From assembly GCF_031679605.1 (NCBI RefSeq), contig NZ_CP117522.1:2108001-2172000 (forward strand): a stretch of 64,000 bases of DNA, written 5' to 3'. Below are positions 45,501 to 53,971 of the stretch, piece by piece (the stretch's first letter is position 1; every line of letters begins with the position of its first letter). The notes below the pieces were generated by a model. That model had not been told where the DNA came from, did not search any database, and saw nothing but the letters and a program-made list of their open reading frames with translations. The position numbers and the translations under genes are program-made. This stretch comes from Streptomyces luomodiensis (GTDB taxonomy: Bacteria; Actinomycetota; Actinomycetes; Streptomycetales; Streptomycetaceae).

Positions 45501-46367
45501 TCACCCGATACGCGCGACCCCGCCGTACTCGATCCACTCCTCGCTCCGCTGCCGCGGAGCGAGTTCACTGTCCGGCAGCCAACGCGAGACCTCGACCGGC
45601 TCGGGGGTCACCAGGACGTCGTGGCCCTCGAAGAACCGGTTGACCTCGCTGTAGGAGCGAACCGTTCCCCAGGAGTTGTTGGTGATCTCCTGCATGAAAT
45701 CGGTGATGCTCCGGCGGAGTTCCGGATCATCACTGGCCAGCTGCGAGATCACCAGGTAGCTGCCGCGCGGCAACTGTTGGCAGACCCGGCGGACCAGCTC
45801 CCAGGGGTCGTCGTCATCGGGGATGCAGTGAAGAACGGAGACGAACAGGGCGGCGACCGGCTGGTCGTCGCGCAGCAGCCGTCGTACCGCGCCGCTGTCG
45901 AAGATCTTCGTGGTGTCGCGGATGTCGGCGTTGAGGACGGAGGTAGTCCTCGGGTCCTCGGCCAGCATGATCTCCCCATGCGCGAGGACTACGGGGTCAT
46001 TGTCGATGTAGACGACTTCACTGGCCGGATCGACGTCCTGGGCGACCTGATGCACGTTGGGCCGTGTCGGAAGTCCGGACCCGTGGTCGAGAAATCTGCG
46101 GACACCTTGCTCCCGGGCGAGGTATCGCACAGTCCTGCCGAGGAAGGCCCGGTTGACCAGTGCTAATTCACGGCTGCTAGGAGCCAGGCGGAGTAATTTC
46201 TCGCACGCTTCCCGATCAACCTGATAATTGTCCGTGCCGCCCAGGAGGTGGTCGTACATTCTGGCGACACTTGGCCTGCTGACATCAATGATGACCCGCT
46301 CCCCACACTCTCGGAAGGCATACGTCCCCCCTGAGACGTTGCCGGTACCCGAAGGCAGAGGTCCCAT
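45501..46367 (-). CDS. SAM-dependent methyltransferase of the DUF574 family
   Basis: 288 residues with VSRPSVARMYDHLLGGTDNY, FLDHGSGLPTRPNVHQVAQD, VVYIDNDPVVLAHGEIMLAE and ALFVSVLHCIPDDDDPWELV, the full DUF574 (methyltransf_19) pattern. These occur next to XRE/DUF397 pairs in streptomycetes; substrate unknown. It is convergent with the XRE gene with a 6-base gap, so they may affect each other by antisense transcription. Confidence 0.9.
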   Translation of the reverse strand: MGPLPSGTGNVSGGTYAFRECGERVIIDVSRPSVARMYDHLLGGTDNYQVDREACEKLLRLAPSSRELALVNRAFLGRTVRYLAREQGVRRFLDHGSGLPTRPNVHQVAQDVDPASEVVYIDNDPVVLAHGEIMLAEDPRTTSVLNADIRDTTKIFDSGAVRRLLRDDQPVAALFVSVLHCIPDDDDPWELVRRVCQQLPRGSYLVISQLASDDPELRRSITDFMQEITNNSWGTVRSYSEVNRFFEGHDVLVTPEPVEVSRWLPDSELAPRQRSEEWIEYGGVARIG

Positions 46368-46505
46368 GCTAGGAGGACACGCCGGGACAGGGCTACCCGC
46401 ACCCCCTAATGCAGCACCTATTTTGATGGCATTTCAGCCGCCGACTTGACCATCACACTCCGGCGCACACCAGCCGTCTCATCAGGAATACGACACAGGC
46501 ATATT

Positions 46506-46994
46506 TCAAAACGCTCGGGCAGGAAGCAGATCCCGCAGAGCCCGGTGACGCAGCAGCTCGAAGTCGGCCTCGGACAAGCCCATCGCATAGCCGGCCTGGC
46601 AGGGCGACAGACCGAGCTTGTAACGCAGGACCAGCGCGTCCGCCTCATCACGGCCGAGCAGATGATGAAGCCCCCGCAACGACGCGGTCCGGCGCTCCGA
46701 AGCTCTGCGGGAGAGCAAGCCCCAGGCATGTGCCGCCGGCGAGGAACTACGAAGCGCCCTCTCCCACTGCTCACCGAGATCACGCAGGGCAGCCCGGGCA
46801 ATACCCGTACCACCGTGGATGGAGCCCGCGACAGCCGTGCCGAAGCGCCGATAGACCATCCAGCGGTCGCAGCAGAAAACGGCGTAGGAGACCGGGAATC
46901 GCTGGATGACCATCGGGTCCATCCAGGCGGCGAGATACCGGTCGTCGAATTCGGAATCAGCGCGCAGCCCCGACGGACTGGAGCGCATCAGCAT
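46506..46994 (-). CDS. Sigma-70 region 4-like regulatory protein
   Basis: 162 residues. The C-terminal third (LVLRYKLGLSPCQAGYAMGL followed by SEADFELLRHRALRDLL) resembles sigma region 4 helix-turn-helix. No region 2 is present, so it is not a complete sigma factor. The N-terminal two thirds are helical and Trp/Cys-containing. Possibly an anti-sigma-like or response factor within this regulatory cluster. Confidence 0.55.
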   Translation of the reverse strand: MLMRSSPSGLRADSEFDDRYLAAWMDPMVIQRFPVSYAVFCCDRWMVYRRFGTAVAGSIHGGTGIARAALRDLGEQWERALRSSSPAAHAWGLLSRRASERRTASLRGLHHLLGRDEADALVLRYKLGLSPCQAGYAMGLSEADFELLRHRALRDLLPARAF

Positions 46995-47204
46995 GACGTT
47001 TCACCTCACAAGGGGGCGCAGGGCAGGACGGAGCGGAACCCAGCTCGCAAGTGAGAAGCCGCAGTGGGCCAAGAGAGCATCTCGACTGCCACGACGCGCG
47101 GAGGGGTTCAAGACCGCTGCTCGCTCGGCTACTGCGCCATCGTGGCGGCGGTGCCGCCCTCGCCCGCTAGGCAGGCGAGGACTCCTTCACGCAGGGCCGC
47201 ATCG

Positions 47205-47507
47205 TCAGACGGTACGGCGGACCTTCAGATAGCTGACACAACTGCGGTCGGACACGGAGGCAGCCGTCATGCCCGCCAGCACTTCCACCGGGAACGGCTC
47301 CTTACGGACAGCCGCTGCCGCAAGGACGCCGATCAAGAGCAGAGAGCTGAGGCGCAGCGTGAGCATCAAGACGCTCAAACCAGCGGTTTGCCGGAGGACC
47401 GACAGCGGAATGCTAATCTCTGGCGCTGCCGGAAGGACGCTTGCGAGCTTCCGGCGGACGTGCTGAATCAATGTTTCGCGCTCCTCGGTGCGTAGTTGAG
47501 ATGGCAC
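47205..47507 (-). CDS. Small possible membrane protein, unknown
   Basis: 100 residues from GTG 47507. One hydrophobic span (LSSLLLIGVLAAAAV) follows a charged N-terminus (LRTEERETLIQHVRRKL). The frame is open further upstream across a hairpin, so the start is uncertain. No family recognised. Confidence 0.4.
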   Translation of the reverse strand: MPSQLRTEERETLIQHVRRKLASVLPAAPEISIPLSVLRQTAGLSVLMLTLRLSSLLLIGVLAAAAVRKEPFPVEVLAGMTAASVSDRSCVSYLKVRRTV

Positions 47508-47514
47508 GAGGGAG

Positions 47515-47552
47515 GGGTCCCGAGTTGGTTGACGTCGCCTCGGGACCCTTTT
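47515..47552 (+). terminator. Intrinsic terminator hairpin with T-run
   Basis: GGGTCCCGAG and CTCGGGACCC form a perfect 10-bp stem with a 14-base loop followed by TTTT on the plus strand. This is the clearest rho-independent terminator in the window. The plus-strand transcript it would end has no confident gene, so a small RNA or unrecognised leader is possible. Confidence 0.7.
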
Positions 47553-48021
47553 CCGTGCCCAGTCGGACGTTAGTCGCATTACCCGCTTGCGGTGGCCCTC
47601 TGATCCACATGAAAACGGAACCGGGCACTCCCGATAGAGCGATAGCGCACGGCCAACGTTGACCACTTCCCGACTCAATAGACCATTCGCATGAACAACG
47701 AGCGAACCATACTCGCCAATTACGGATGGGCATGGTCAGGTGGGCCTGAAAATCCCTCTCGCGTCGCCCGAGCCTCGCCACTCTTTCGGGTGAACCGACG
47801 GCCTCAGCCACTTCGATCCCTGCAAACAGCGGGTCCACCACCGGAGATCATGCTCCCCCGGGCGGCCCTCTTCAGGGCCGCGCTTGCCGAGAACTCCTCG
47901 ACCCCACGCCCACCTGAAGCCCGAGGGACTTGCACGTCGGCTCCGGGTTGCCGGCCCAGCCCCATGCGAAGCTTCCGCGGCAGCATTAGCGAGCCCTCCT
48001 CCGGAGGTGGCCGTACTCCTC

Positions 48022-49240
48022 CCTGAAGGGTGTCAATATTCCAATCAGGCTGCTGAGCTGGGCGTAGCCTGTGGATGGTGAGGCGGTCTGGGTGGCGTGG
48101 TGTGGTACTCATTGAGCAGTCCGCCGAGTACCTGCTTGCGCCTGACCGTGGCGGCGGGCAGTGGGATGACGTTCGGGTCGTCGTCTGGAGCATGTAGGTC
48201 CAGGCTGCGGTGAGCCCGCCCGGAGTTGTAGTGCTCGGCGTACCTGGTCAGGACCGTACGCAGATGTCGCTCGCCGATGATGAGGAGTCGGTCGGTGCAT
48301 TCGGCGCGGGCTGTGCGTATCCATCGTTCGGCGAACGCGTTGGACCGTGGGCTCTGCGGCGGTGTCGGGATGACGGCTGTGCCGTTGCCGGCGAAGACGG
48401 CATCGAATGCCGTGGTGAACTTGCTGTCCCGGTCACGGATGAGGAACCGGAAGCACCCAGCCCTCTCCTCGATGTCCATGAGCAAGTTGCGGGCGAGTTG
48501 GGCGACCCATGCGCCGGTCGGGTGGGCAGTGATACCCAGGACGTGAACGCGCCGGGTGGCGATCTCCATGACGAAGAAAACATAGAGACGTCGGAGGAAG
48601 ACGGTCTCCACGTGCATGAAATCGCAAGCGAGCAGCATGTGGGCCTGTGAACGGAGGAAGGAGCGCCGGCTCTGCTCGGAGGCGCGCTGCGGTGCGGGCG
48701 GCAGACCGGAGCGGCGCAGAACGCGCCGAACCGTGGCGGCGGCGACCCGATGGCCAAGCCGTCGAAGCTCACCCTGGATCCTGACGTACCCCCAACGTCG
48801 GATTCTCCCTTGCCAGGCGCTGGATGAGCGCGACTGTCTCTTCCGGCAACGGTGGCCGGCCGGGCCTGACCGGCGCCTGGCGCCACTTCCGCGCACCAGA
48901 CCGCGGTGCCAGGTCAACAGGGTGCCCGGCGTAACCAGCCGATGGCGGCGTAAGACGGATGGCAGGCGCCGGGCGAGAGCGAAGAGCACGGCACGATCAG
49001 CCCATGAAAGCCGCGGCCGCTCGACCTGCCGACGCAGCACAGCGACCTCATGACGAAGGACAAGGATCTCGGCGTTGTTCGCGGCGGTCGAGCGGCCCAG
49101 CAAGAGCAAGCAGCCCAGCAGGCGGCAGAAGATCAGGTAGAGAAGTCGCAGACCCACGATCACTGATCATGCCCATACGTAGGCGATCGCAAAGCCCCAG
49201 GTCAACCACCGTACGCCAACCAATAAAGACACCCTTCAGG
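48022..49240 (-). mobile_element. Insertion sequence with CCTGAAGGGTGTC inverted ends
   Basis: 1219 bp bounded by 13-bp perfect inverted repeats (CCTGAAGGGTGTC at 48022 and its complement ending at 49240). Fragments of the same element occur at 34324-34510 and 63332-63630. No target duplication seen. Confidence 0.85.
48045..49163 (-). pseudogene. rve-domain transposase carrying two compensating frameshifts
   Basis: A single 372-codon frame is open, with helical N-terminus (NAEILVLRHEVAVLRRQVE) and DDE core (LLACDFMHVETVFLRR, FRFLIRDRDSKFTTAFDAVF, NAFAERWIRTARAEC). Residues from about 88 to 130 are scrambled: the expected RKWRQAPVRPGRPPLPEETV and IQRLARENPT are present in another frame. A base lost near 48893 and one gained near 48793 restore the frame. 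The segment between helical and catalytic parts is therefore nonsense, and activity is doubtful. Confidence 0.75.
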
Positions 49241-49294
49241 CACGAATGCCCCATGGCACATGCGTCACGCACCCAACGACGCGTGACGATCGGT

Positions 49295-49864
49295 TCAAGG
49301 CTTGGGGCGGAGGCCGTGCATCAGGGTGTCCAGTAGGCGATCGGCTCTGGCACGGTGCTCCGGCAGAGGGGCTACGGTGAAAATGCCGATCAGGTGGGCG
49401 GCGAGGTCTTCGGCGGTGACGTCGGTACGTAGCTCTCCGGTCGCGTGTCCGACGCGGAGGATGTCGTCGATCGCGGCGATTAGGTCGGTGTGGGTCTGGT
49501 CGTGGGCGAGCTCGTTGGACTCGATCATTGCGAGCAGCGTGTTCAGCATGCCGTCTTTGGTCGCGATCCAATCCCCAAAGAGGTTCATCCAGCGCCGCAG
49601 CGCCTGGGCTGGGGGGAGCGCTGTGATGAGCTCGCGGGCGCCTTCGGTGAGTCGGGCCACTTGGTCGGCGTAGACCGCGGCGACCAAGGCTTCTCGGGTG
49701 GGGAAGTGCCGATAAAGCGTGGCGATGCCGACTCCGGCTTCGCGCGCGATTTCGCGCAGTGAGGGTTCGGTGCCTGCGGACATGAAGACGCGGGTGGCGA
49801 CTTCGAGGAGGTGCTTGCGGTTGCGTGCGGCGTCCGCCCGGGGCGCGGGTGGTGAGGGTGTCAC
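49295..49864 (-). CDS. TetR-family regulator
   Basis: 189 residues from GTG 49864 (TTG 49870 possible). HTH EPSLREIAREAGVGIATLYR and HFPTREALVAAVYADQV, then a helical ligand domain (WMNLFGDWIATKDGMLNTLL) of the SBP2-like TetR_C group. Divergent from the oxidoreductase gene, with a palindrome between them. Confidence 0.85.
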   Translation of the reverse strand: MTPSPPAPRADAARNRKHLLEVATRVFMSAGTEPSLREIAREAGVGIATLYRHFPTREALVAAVYADQVARLTEGARELITALPPAQALRRWMNLFGDWIATKDGMLNTLLAMIESNELAHDQTHTDLIAAIDDILRVGHATGELRTDVTAEDLAAHLIGIFTVAPLPEHRARADRLLDTLMHGLRPKP

Positions 49865-49904
49865 TTTCAAAGCGGATCACGCTCCGGTTGTGTTATGGTC
49901 CTGC

Positions 49905-49926
49905 GAAACGGATCTTAGTCCGTTTC
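49905..49926. promoter_or_regulatory. Palindromic operator between TetR and oxidoreductase genes
   Basis: GAAACGGA (49905-49912) and TCCGTTTC (49919-49926) are an exact 8-bp inverted repeat with a 6-base spacer. A related half-site (AAAGCGGATC) lies near 49869. Likely binding site of the divergent TetR protein. Confidence 0.75.
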
Positions 49927-49959
49927 TCCGTCCTAGGCTTCTCGAGGAGTCAGACCAGC

Positions 49960-50910
49960 ATGAGCATGTCGGCCAACACCAGCAGGGCGGTCCAGTTCGT
50001 CGAGTCGTTCGGAGGGCCTGAAGCCCTCGACCTGCGCGAGGTGCCCGTCCCAGACGTCGGCCCTGGCCAGATCCGCGTGCGGGTCATCGCGGCCGGGCTG
50101 AACCCTATGGACTGGTTCATGACCTCCGACGCAGACACTGCCGCCCGCTTCGGGCTGAGCCTGCCGTGCGGATTCGGGAACGACTACGCGGGCGTCGTGG
50201 ACGAGGTCGGCGACGGGGTCAGCGAGTTCAACGTTGGAGACCGTGTGTTCGGCGGTGCCTTCTCACGAAGCGTCGCCGATTACGTGGTCGTGGACGCCCC
50301 CGGTCACATCGGCAAGGGCGGCGACGCGCACCACACGCCCGATGGCCTCGACGACCGCATCGCCGGCGCCCTGGCCATCGCGGGATGCACGGCCGCCGCG
50401 GCACTCGCCATCGTCAACCCCGGCCCGTCCGACACGCTGCTGATCGGTGGTGCTGGAGGCGGGGTCGGCGTGTTCGCCGTCCAACTCGCTCGCCTCGCCG
50501 GCGCGCGAGTCATCGGGACCGGATCGGCCGCCTCAGCCGACGCCCTGCGGGCACTGGGAGCCGAGCCGGTAACCTACGGCGAGGGCCTGGCCGACCGACT
50601 CCGCGAGCTGGCTCCCGACGGCATCACCGCGGCCATGGACCTGCACGGCACCGACATGATCGCGGTGGCACGCGAGCTCGGCGTACCGGACGCCCGCATG
50701 ACCACGATCGCCGCCGCTGTGGACGGCGTCACGCCGGCCAACGGCGCCAACGCCGCCCCCGGCGCCATCGAGAGGATCGCCCGTCTGGCCGCGAAGGGCC
50801 GACTCCGAGTGCCGATCGCCGCGACCTTCCCCGTCAACGAGGTCCGCGCCGCCGTCGAGCGGCAGGCGGGTCGGCACGTGCACGGCAAGGTCGTCATCGA
50901 CCTCGCATGA
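49960..50910 (+). CDS. NADP-dependent quinone-oxidoreductase-like enzyme (MDR family)
   Basis: 316 residues. Opening AVQFVESFGGPEALDLREVP, GLNPMDWFM, the NADP-binding DTLLIGGAGGGVGVFAVQLA and the closing RAAVERQAGRHVHGKVVIDL mark the zinc-free quinone-reductase branch of the MDR family. It reduces quinones or enones with NADPH. ATG 49960 follows GAGGAG; 49966 is an alternative. Probably de-repressed through the adjacent TetR. Confidence 0.85.
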   Translation: MSMSANTSRAVQFVESFGGPEALDLREVPVPDVGPGQIRVRVIAAGLNPMDWFMTSDADTAARFGLSLPCGFGNDYAGVVDEVGDGVSEFNVGDRVFGGAFSRSVADYVVVDAPGHIGKGGDAHHTPDGLDDRIAGALAIAGCTAAAALAIVNPGPSDTLLIGGAGGGVGVFAVQLARLAGARVIGTGSAASADALRALGAEPVTYGEGLADRLRELAPDGITAAMDLHGTDMIAVARELGVPDARMTTIAAAVDGVTPANGANAAPGAIERIARLAAKGRLRVPIAATFPVNEVRAAVERQAGRHVHGKVVIDLA

Positions 50911-51059
50911 GAAGCAGGACCAGAGCCGCGACCACCCCGGGTGATCCAGACCACATCAACCCAACCGTCTGGGTGACGGCCTTCACCATCATCGTCGGCG
51001 CGATGGCGGTCGATCGTCGATCGGGCTGAGCGCGGGCAGCGTGGTGACCGAAGGAGGGC

Positions 51060-51270
51060 CGCCAGGTAGTCCCAGGTCAGATCCCGCAGCCAACGCTGAG
51101 GGATCCCGGTCAAGTCGATGTGGCTCATTCGGTACGGGAACAGCACTCCGAAGTGCTCGGTCTCCAGGAAACCGGCCTCCTTGGCCTCCTGCGGGGTGAA
51201 GCAGACCAATCGCAGCTCGTGCAGGATCTGAGTGGGCCGCACGGATCCGCGGGCGATACCCCGTAGCTCA
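51060..51270 (-). pseudogene. Fragment of an unidentified conserved gene
   Basis: The minus strand reads LRLVCFTPQEAKEAGFLE, then FGVLFPYRMSHIDLTGIPQR and WLRDLTWDYLAALLRSP, with strong coding character but no start or remaining domain. The pattern suggests part of a larger mobile-element protein (perhaps an integrase), which I cannot name with confidence. Confidence 0.3.
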
Positions 51271-51319
51271 GATTCCGCCCCGCGCCTTGTGGCGCCGTTC
51301 TCAGAAAGGCCCTCCCGCA

Positions 51320-52193
51320 TGGGTTTAGTCCCCCTCGCCCCTGCCGCACGGCGCCGCTCCGTGTCCTACGTGCGCAGGATGTGCGCTGTGCTGGTCGTCG
51401 CCGGTGCTCTGGCGACCGGCTGTTCCAATGCCTCTGCCGCAACGCCGAGTTCACCGCCCACCGAAGGCACCGGTGACCGGTTACGACGGGCTGATGGGGC
51501 TCCCGTTGTCCGCCTACAGCACCTCCGAGCAGGAGGACGTCCTGCTGTACCGCGTGAACGAGGCGCTGGTCGCCCGCTGCATGCGCAAGCGCGGGTACGA
51601 GGACTACGCGGAGCCGAAGGAGACGGCAGCGGCAGCGAAGACGCGAGCGGAGCGGGAAGCTGTGCATCCGGCCGGGGCCTGGGGCTACATCGGGCGCACG
51701 ACGGCGAAGCGGCTCGGCTTCCACGTAGCCGTGGAGGTGCCGCCCTCGAAGAAGCTGACGGGCAAGGAGCGCACGGACTACAACGCCTGCTGGGAGAAGG
51801 CAGGCAAGCAGGTGCCCTCACTCGCCGGCACCAAGGGCTGGAAGTTGACGCAGACCCTGTTCAGTGAGTCCTTCGAGGCAGCGGCCGAGGACAGCCGTGT
51901 GGTTGCTGCGCGGAAACGCTGGTCGTGAACAAGGCGGGACACCCCGCCGACGACCCTGACAAGCTGGCCCAGAGGTATCTGAGGGCCGAGAAGAAGACGT
52001 CCGCCGAGATTGGCGCGGCCCTGGCCGACGAGTCCTGCACGCAGTCCTCGAACCTGGCCGCCGGCTACTTCACCGTGCCCGCCAGCAACGGCTCATCGCC
52101 GACCACTCCGAAACGCTGGCGAGCTACCGCAAGCAGCTGAGGGCGCGCATCGACACGGCGAAGCGTCTGCTGAACGCGCCCGACGCGCGCTGA
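51320..52193 (+). pseudogene. Lipoprotein gene broken by several frameshifts
   Basis: It starts with a lipoprotein signal (RRMCAVLVVAGALATGCSNA). The mature part continues in a second frame from about 51470 (APVTGYDGLMGLPLSAYSTS, EALVARCMRKRGYEDYAEPK), a third from 51925 (NKAGHPADDPDKLAQRYLRA) and a fourth to the stop (ADHSETLASYRKQLRARIDT). This is the layout of a common streptomycete secreted lipoprotein of unknown function. At least three indels make it non-functional. Confidence 0.7.
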
Positions 52194-52199
52194 GGCACG

Positions 52200-52350
52200 A
52201 ACCCTCACCCAGACCCCGGACGGGACCGGCCACGCCCGTCTCCGTCCTGCCCAGGCGATGAATCCGTCGGGGCGGACGAGGAGTAGCCAGAGGGGCACGT
52301 CCGCGGTCCCTTCCAGCAGCGGCCCGATTGCCGCAGGAGCGCACCGTCCG
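52200..52350 (-). pseudogene. C-terminal tip of an FAD monooxygenase
   Basis: The minus strand reads PLLEGTADVPLWLLLVRPDG then FIAWAG, the terminal strand of PheA/TfdB-type hydroxylases (compare LLVRPDGVVAW in the gene at 34788). Only about 40 codons remain. Confidence 0.4.
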
Positions 52351-52414
52351 GCGGGCGAGCCGCGCTGGCCACCGATGCCACCGCAATGCCTAGGGAATAA
52401 ATCGGAGGCAGACA

Positions 52415-52984
52415 ATGTACAAGATCGCATTCACCGGACCCACCGGCTCCGGAAAGACAACCGCACGCGCGGCCCTCCTCCACGAGTGTGAGCAACATCA
52501 GGTACGCGCCGCGTCCCTGCGGCTGGCGGAGCCCCTCTACCAGCTCCAGAACATCGTCTACACGTACGCGGGGCGCCCGCTCGCAGTCCCGGGCATGCAG
52601 GACGGGGCCCTGCTGGCAAGCCTGGCAGGGCACCTGCGCCGTATCGCCCCGGATGCGATCACCGACAACTTCGCGGCACGCCTTGCCAATCTGGAGGCGT
52701 CCGGTGCGGTTGACCTGGTGATCTGTGAGGACTTGCGCCGCCCGGACCTTCCTGCCATGAGGCGGCTCGGATTCGTGGTGGCGGAGATCGCGACCCCGCA
52801 GGAGCAACGGCACGAGCGCCTTGCGCACCGCGGCGACATCACCCCCGTCGACGAGGCGCACGAATACGAACGCCCGCTCGGGGACCGCGCGGACTACCAC
52901 ATCGACAACACCGGATCCCAAGACGCGCTGCGCCGCAAGATCGCACAGCTTCTCATCGACCTTTCCAGCCTCTCAAGGAGATGA
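52415..52984 (+). CDS. P-loop nucleotide/nucleoside kinase-like protein, first gene of the pathway operon
   Basis: 189 residues. Walker A at the N-terminus (IAFTGPTGSGKTTARA), an acidic DLVICEDLRRPD where a Walker B or substrate-binding Asp lies, and a lid-like RHERLAHRGD. The size and order fit dNMP/nucleoside kinases or dephospho-CoA-kinase-like enzymes. ATG follows GGAGG. It heads a run of ten same-strand genes with short gaps. Acting on a pyrimidine nucleotide is inferred from the next three genes. Confidence 0.65.
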   Translation: MYKIAFTGPTGSGKTTARAALLHECEQHQVRAASLRLAEPLYQLQNIVYTYAGRPLAVPGMQDGALLASLAGHLRRIAPDAITDNFAARLANLEASGAVDLVICEDLRRPDLPAMRRLGFVVAEIATPQEQRHERLAHRGDITPVDEAHEYERPLGDRADYHIDNTGSQDALRRKIAQLLIDLSSLSRR

Positions 52985-52991
52985 ACCAAGC

Positions 52992-53519
52992 TTGATCCTC
53001 ACAGGAAACGAAATCCAGCGACAGATCTCAGACGGAAACATCACTATTTCGCCCTTCAGCCCGGGCAACATCAACCCCAATAGCTACAACTTCACACTCG
53101 GCGACACGCTAATCTGGTACCCCGAGGAGATCCTCCACGTCACCCGACCGAACCGTGTTGTGGAGGAGAAAATCGACGAATCCGGATTCGTGCTGGAGCC
53201 GGACCGCATATACCTGGGCCATACCGTCGAGGTAATGGGCAGCGATCGCTACGTACCCATCATTCGAGCCAGATCCAGCATCGCCAGGCTCGGCCTGTTC
53301 ATCCACGTTACCGCCGATCTCATTGATATCGGCTCCATCAACCAGTGGACTCTGCAACTCCACGCCGTACAGCCGATACGCGTTTACCCGGGCATGCTCA
53401 TCGGCCAGGTCACCTTCTGGTGCGTCGAGGGGGACATCGAGCTGTACCGCGGAAAGTACCAGGGCAGCAAGGGGCCTTACCCATCCATGATCCATCTCGA
53501 TGGACCGTCCACGGAGTAG
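52992..53519 (+). CDS. dCTP-deaminase-like protein 1, with catalytic Glu replaced by Gln
   Basis: 175 residues from TTG 52992 (start placed by alignment with the paralogue at 56977, which begins with the same ILTG). Dcd/dUTPase fold: NINPNSYNFTLG near 26-37, RARSSIARLGLFIHVTADL (S95, S96, R99, H105), then WTLQLHAVQP and PGMLIGQVTFW. In E. coli-type dCTP deaminases the residue at Q122 is the catalytic Glu; here it is Gln. The protein therefore may bind but not deaminate on its own, or act in a mixed trimer with its paralogue. Spacing to the kinase gene is seven bases. Confidence 0.8.
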   Translation: MILTGNEIQRQISDGNITISPFSPGNINPNSYNFTLGDTLIWYPEEILHVTRPNRVVEEKIDESGFVLEPDRIYLGHTVEVMGSDRYVPIIRARSSIARLGLFIHVTADLIDIGSINQWTLQLHAVQPIRVYPGMLIGQVTFWCVEGDIELYRGKYQGSKGPYPSMIHLDGPSTE

Positions 53520-53528
53520 AAGCCGAAC

Positions 53529-53969
53529 GTGTCACACAACCTGTATATGCGGGCGCAGGAACTGTATACCGAAACCACGGATGCGATAACCAGGCACTAC
53601 CGCCACAAGCGGCATCAAATCGCGGCCGGCATCGCCACTGCCTCCGGACGCAAGACCTTCGGTCTCCATATCGAGGCGATGGTTGGACGGGCTTCAAGCT
53701 GTGCCGAGACCGCTGCACTCGCACAAACACTGATACTCGACGCCGAAGATCCCGTCGAACTCGTGGTGGCCGTAAGGCATCCGGCACCCGACGAGGAACA
53801 CATGGCATGCCGCATCGTTCCCCCGTGTGGTCTCTGCAGGGAACTCCTGAGCGACTACGCACCCGGCGCATTGGTGATCCTGCCGAACGGAGCCGATTTC
53901 GACCTCAGAACGCTCACCGACCTGCTGCCAGCGAAGTATGTCGGGACCAAGTGGAACAAATTGGGTTGA
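53529..53969 (+). CDS. Cytidine/blasticidin-S-type deaminase
   Basis: 146 residues. Zinc-site residues are all present: CAE in GRASSCAETAAL and the PCxxC in VPPCGLCRELLSDY. Substrate-loop sequence VAVRHPAPDEEH resembles blasticidin-S deaminase-type cytidine deaminases. It could deaminate a cytosine-containing intermediate, supply uridine, or protect the producer. GTG start; an in-frame ATG occurs six codons later. Confidence 0.8.
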   Translation: MSHNLYMRAQELYTETTDAITRHYRHKRHQIAAGIATASGRKTFGLHIEAMVGRASSCAETAALAQTLILDAEDPVELVVAVRHPAPDEEHMACRIVPPCGLCRELLSDYAPGALVILPNGADFDLRTLTDLLPAKYVGTKWNKLG

Positions 53970-53971
53970 CC

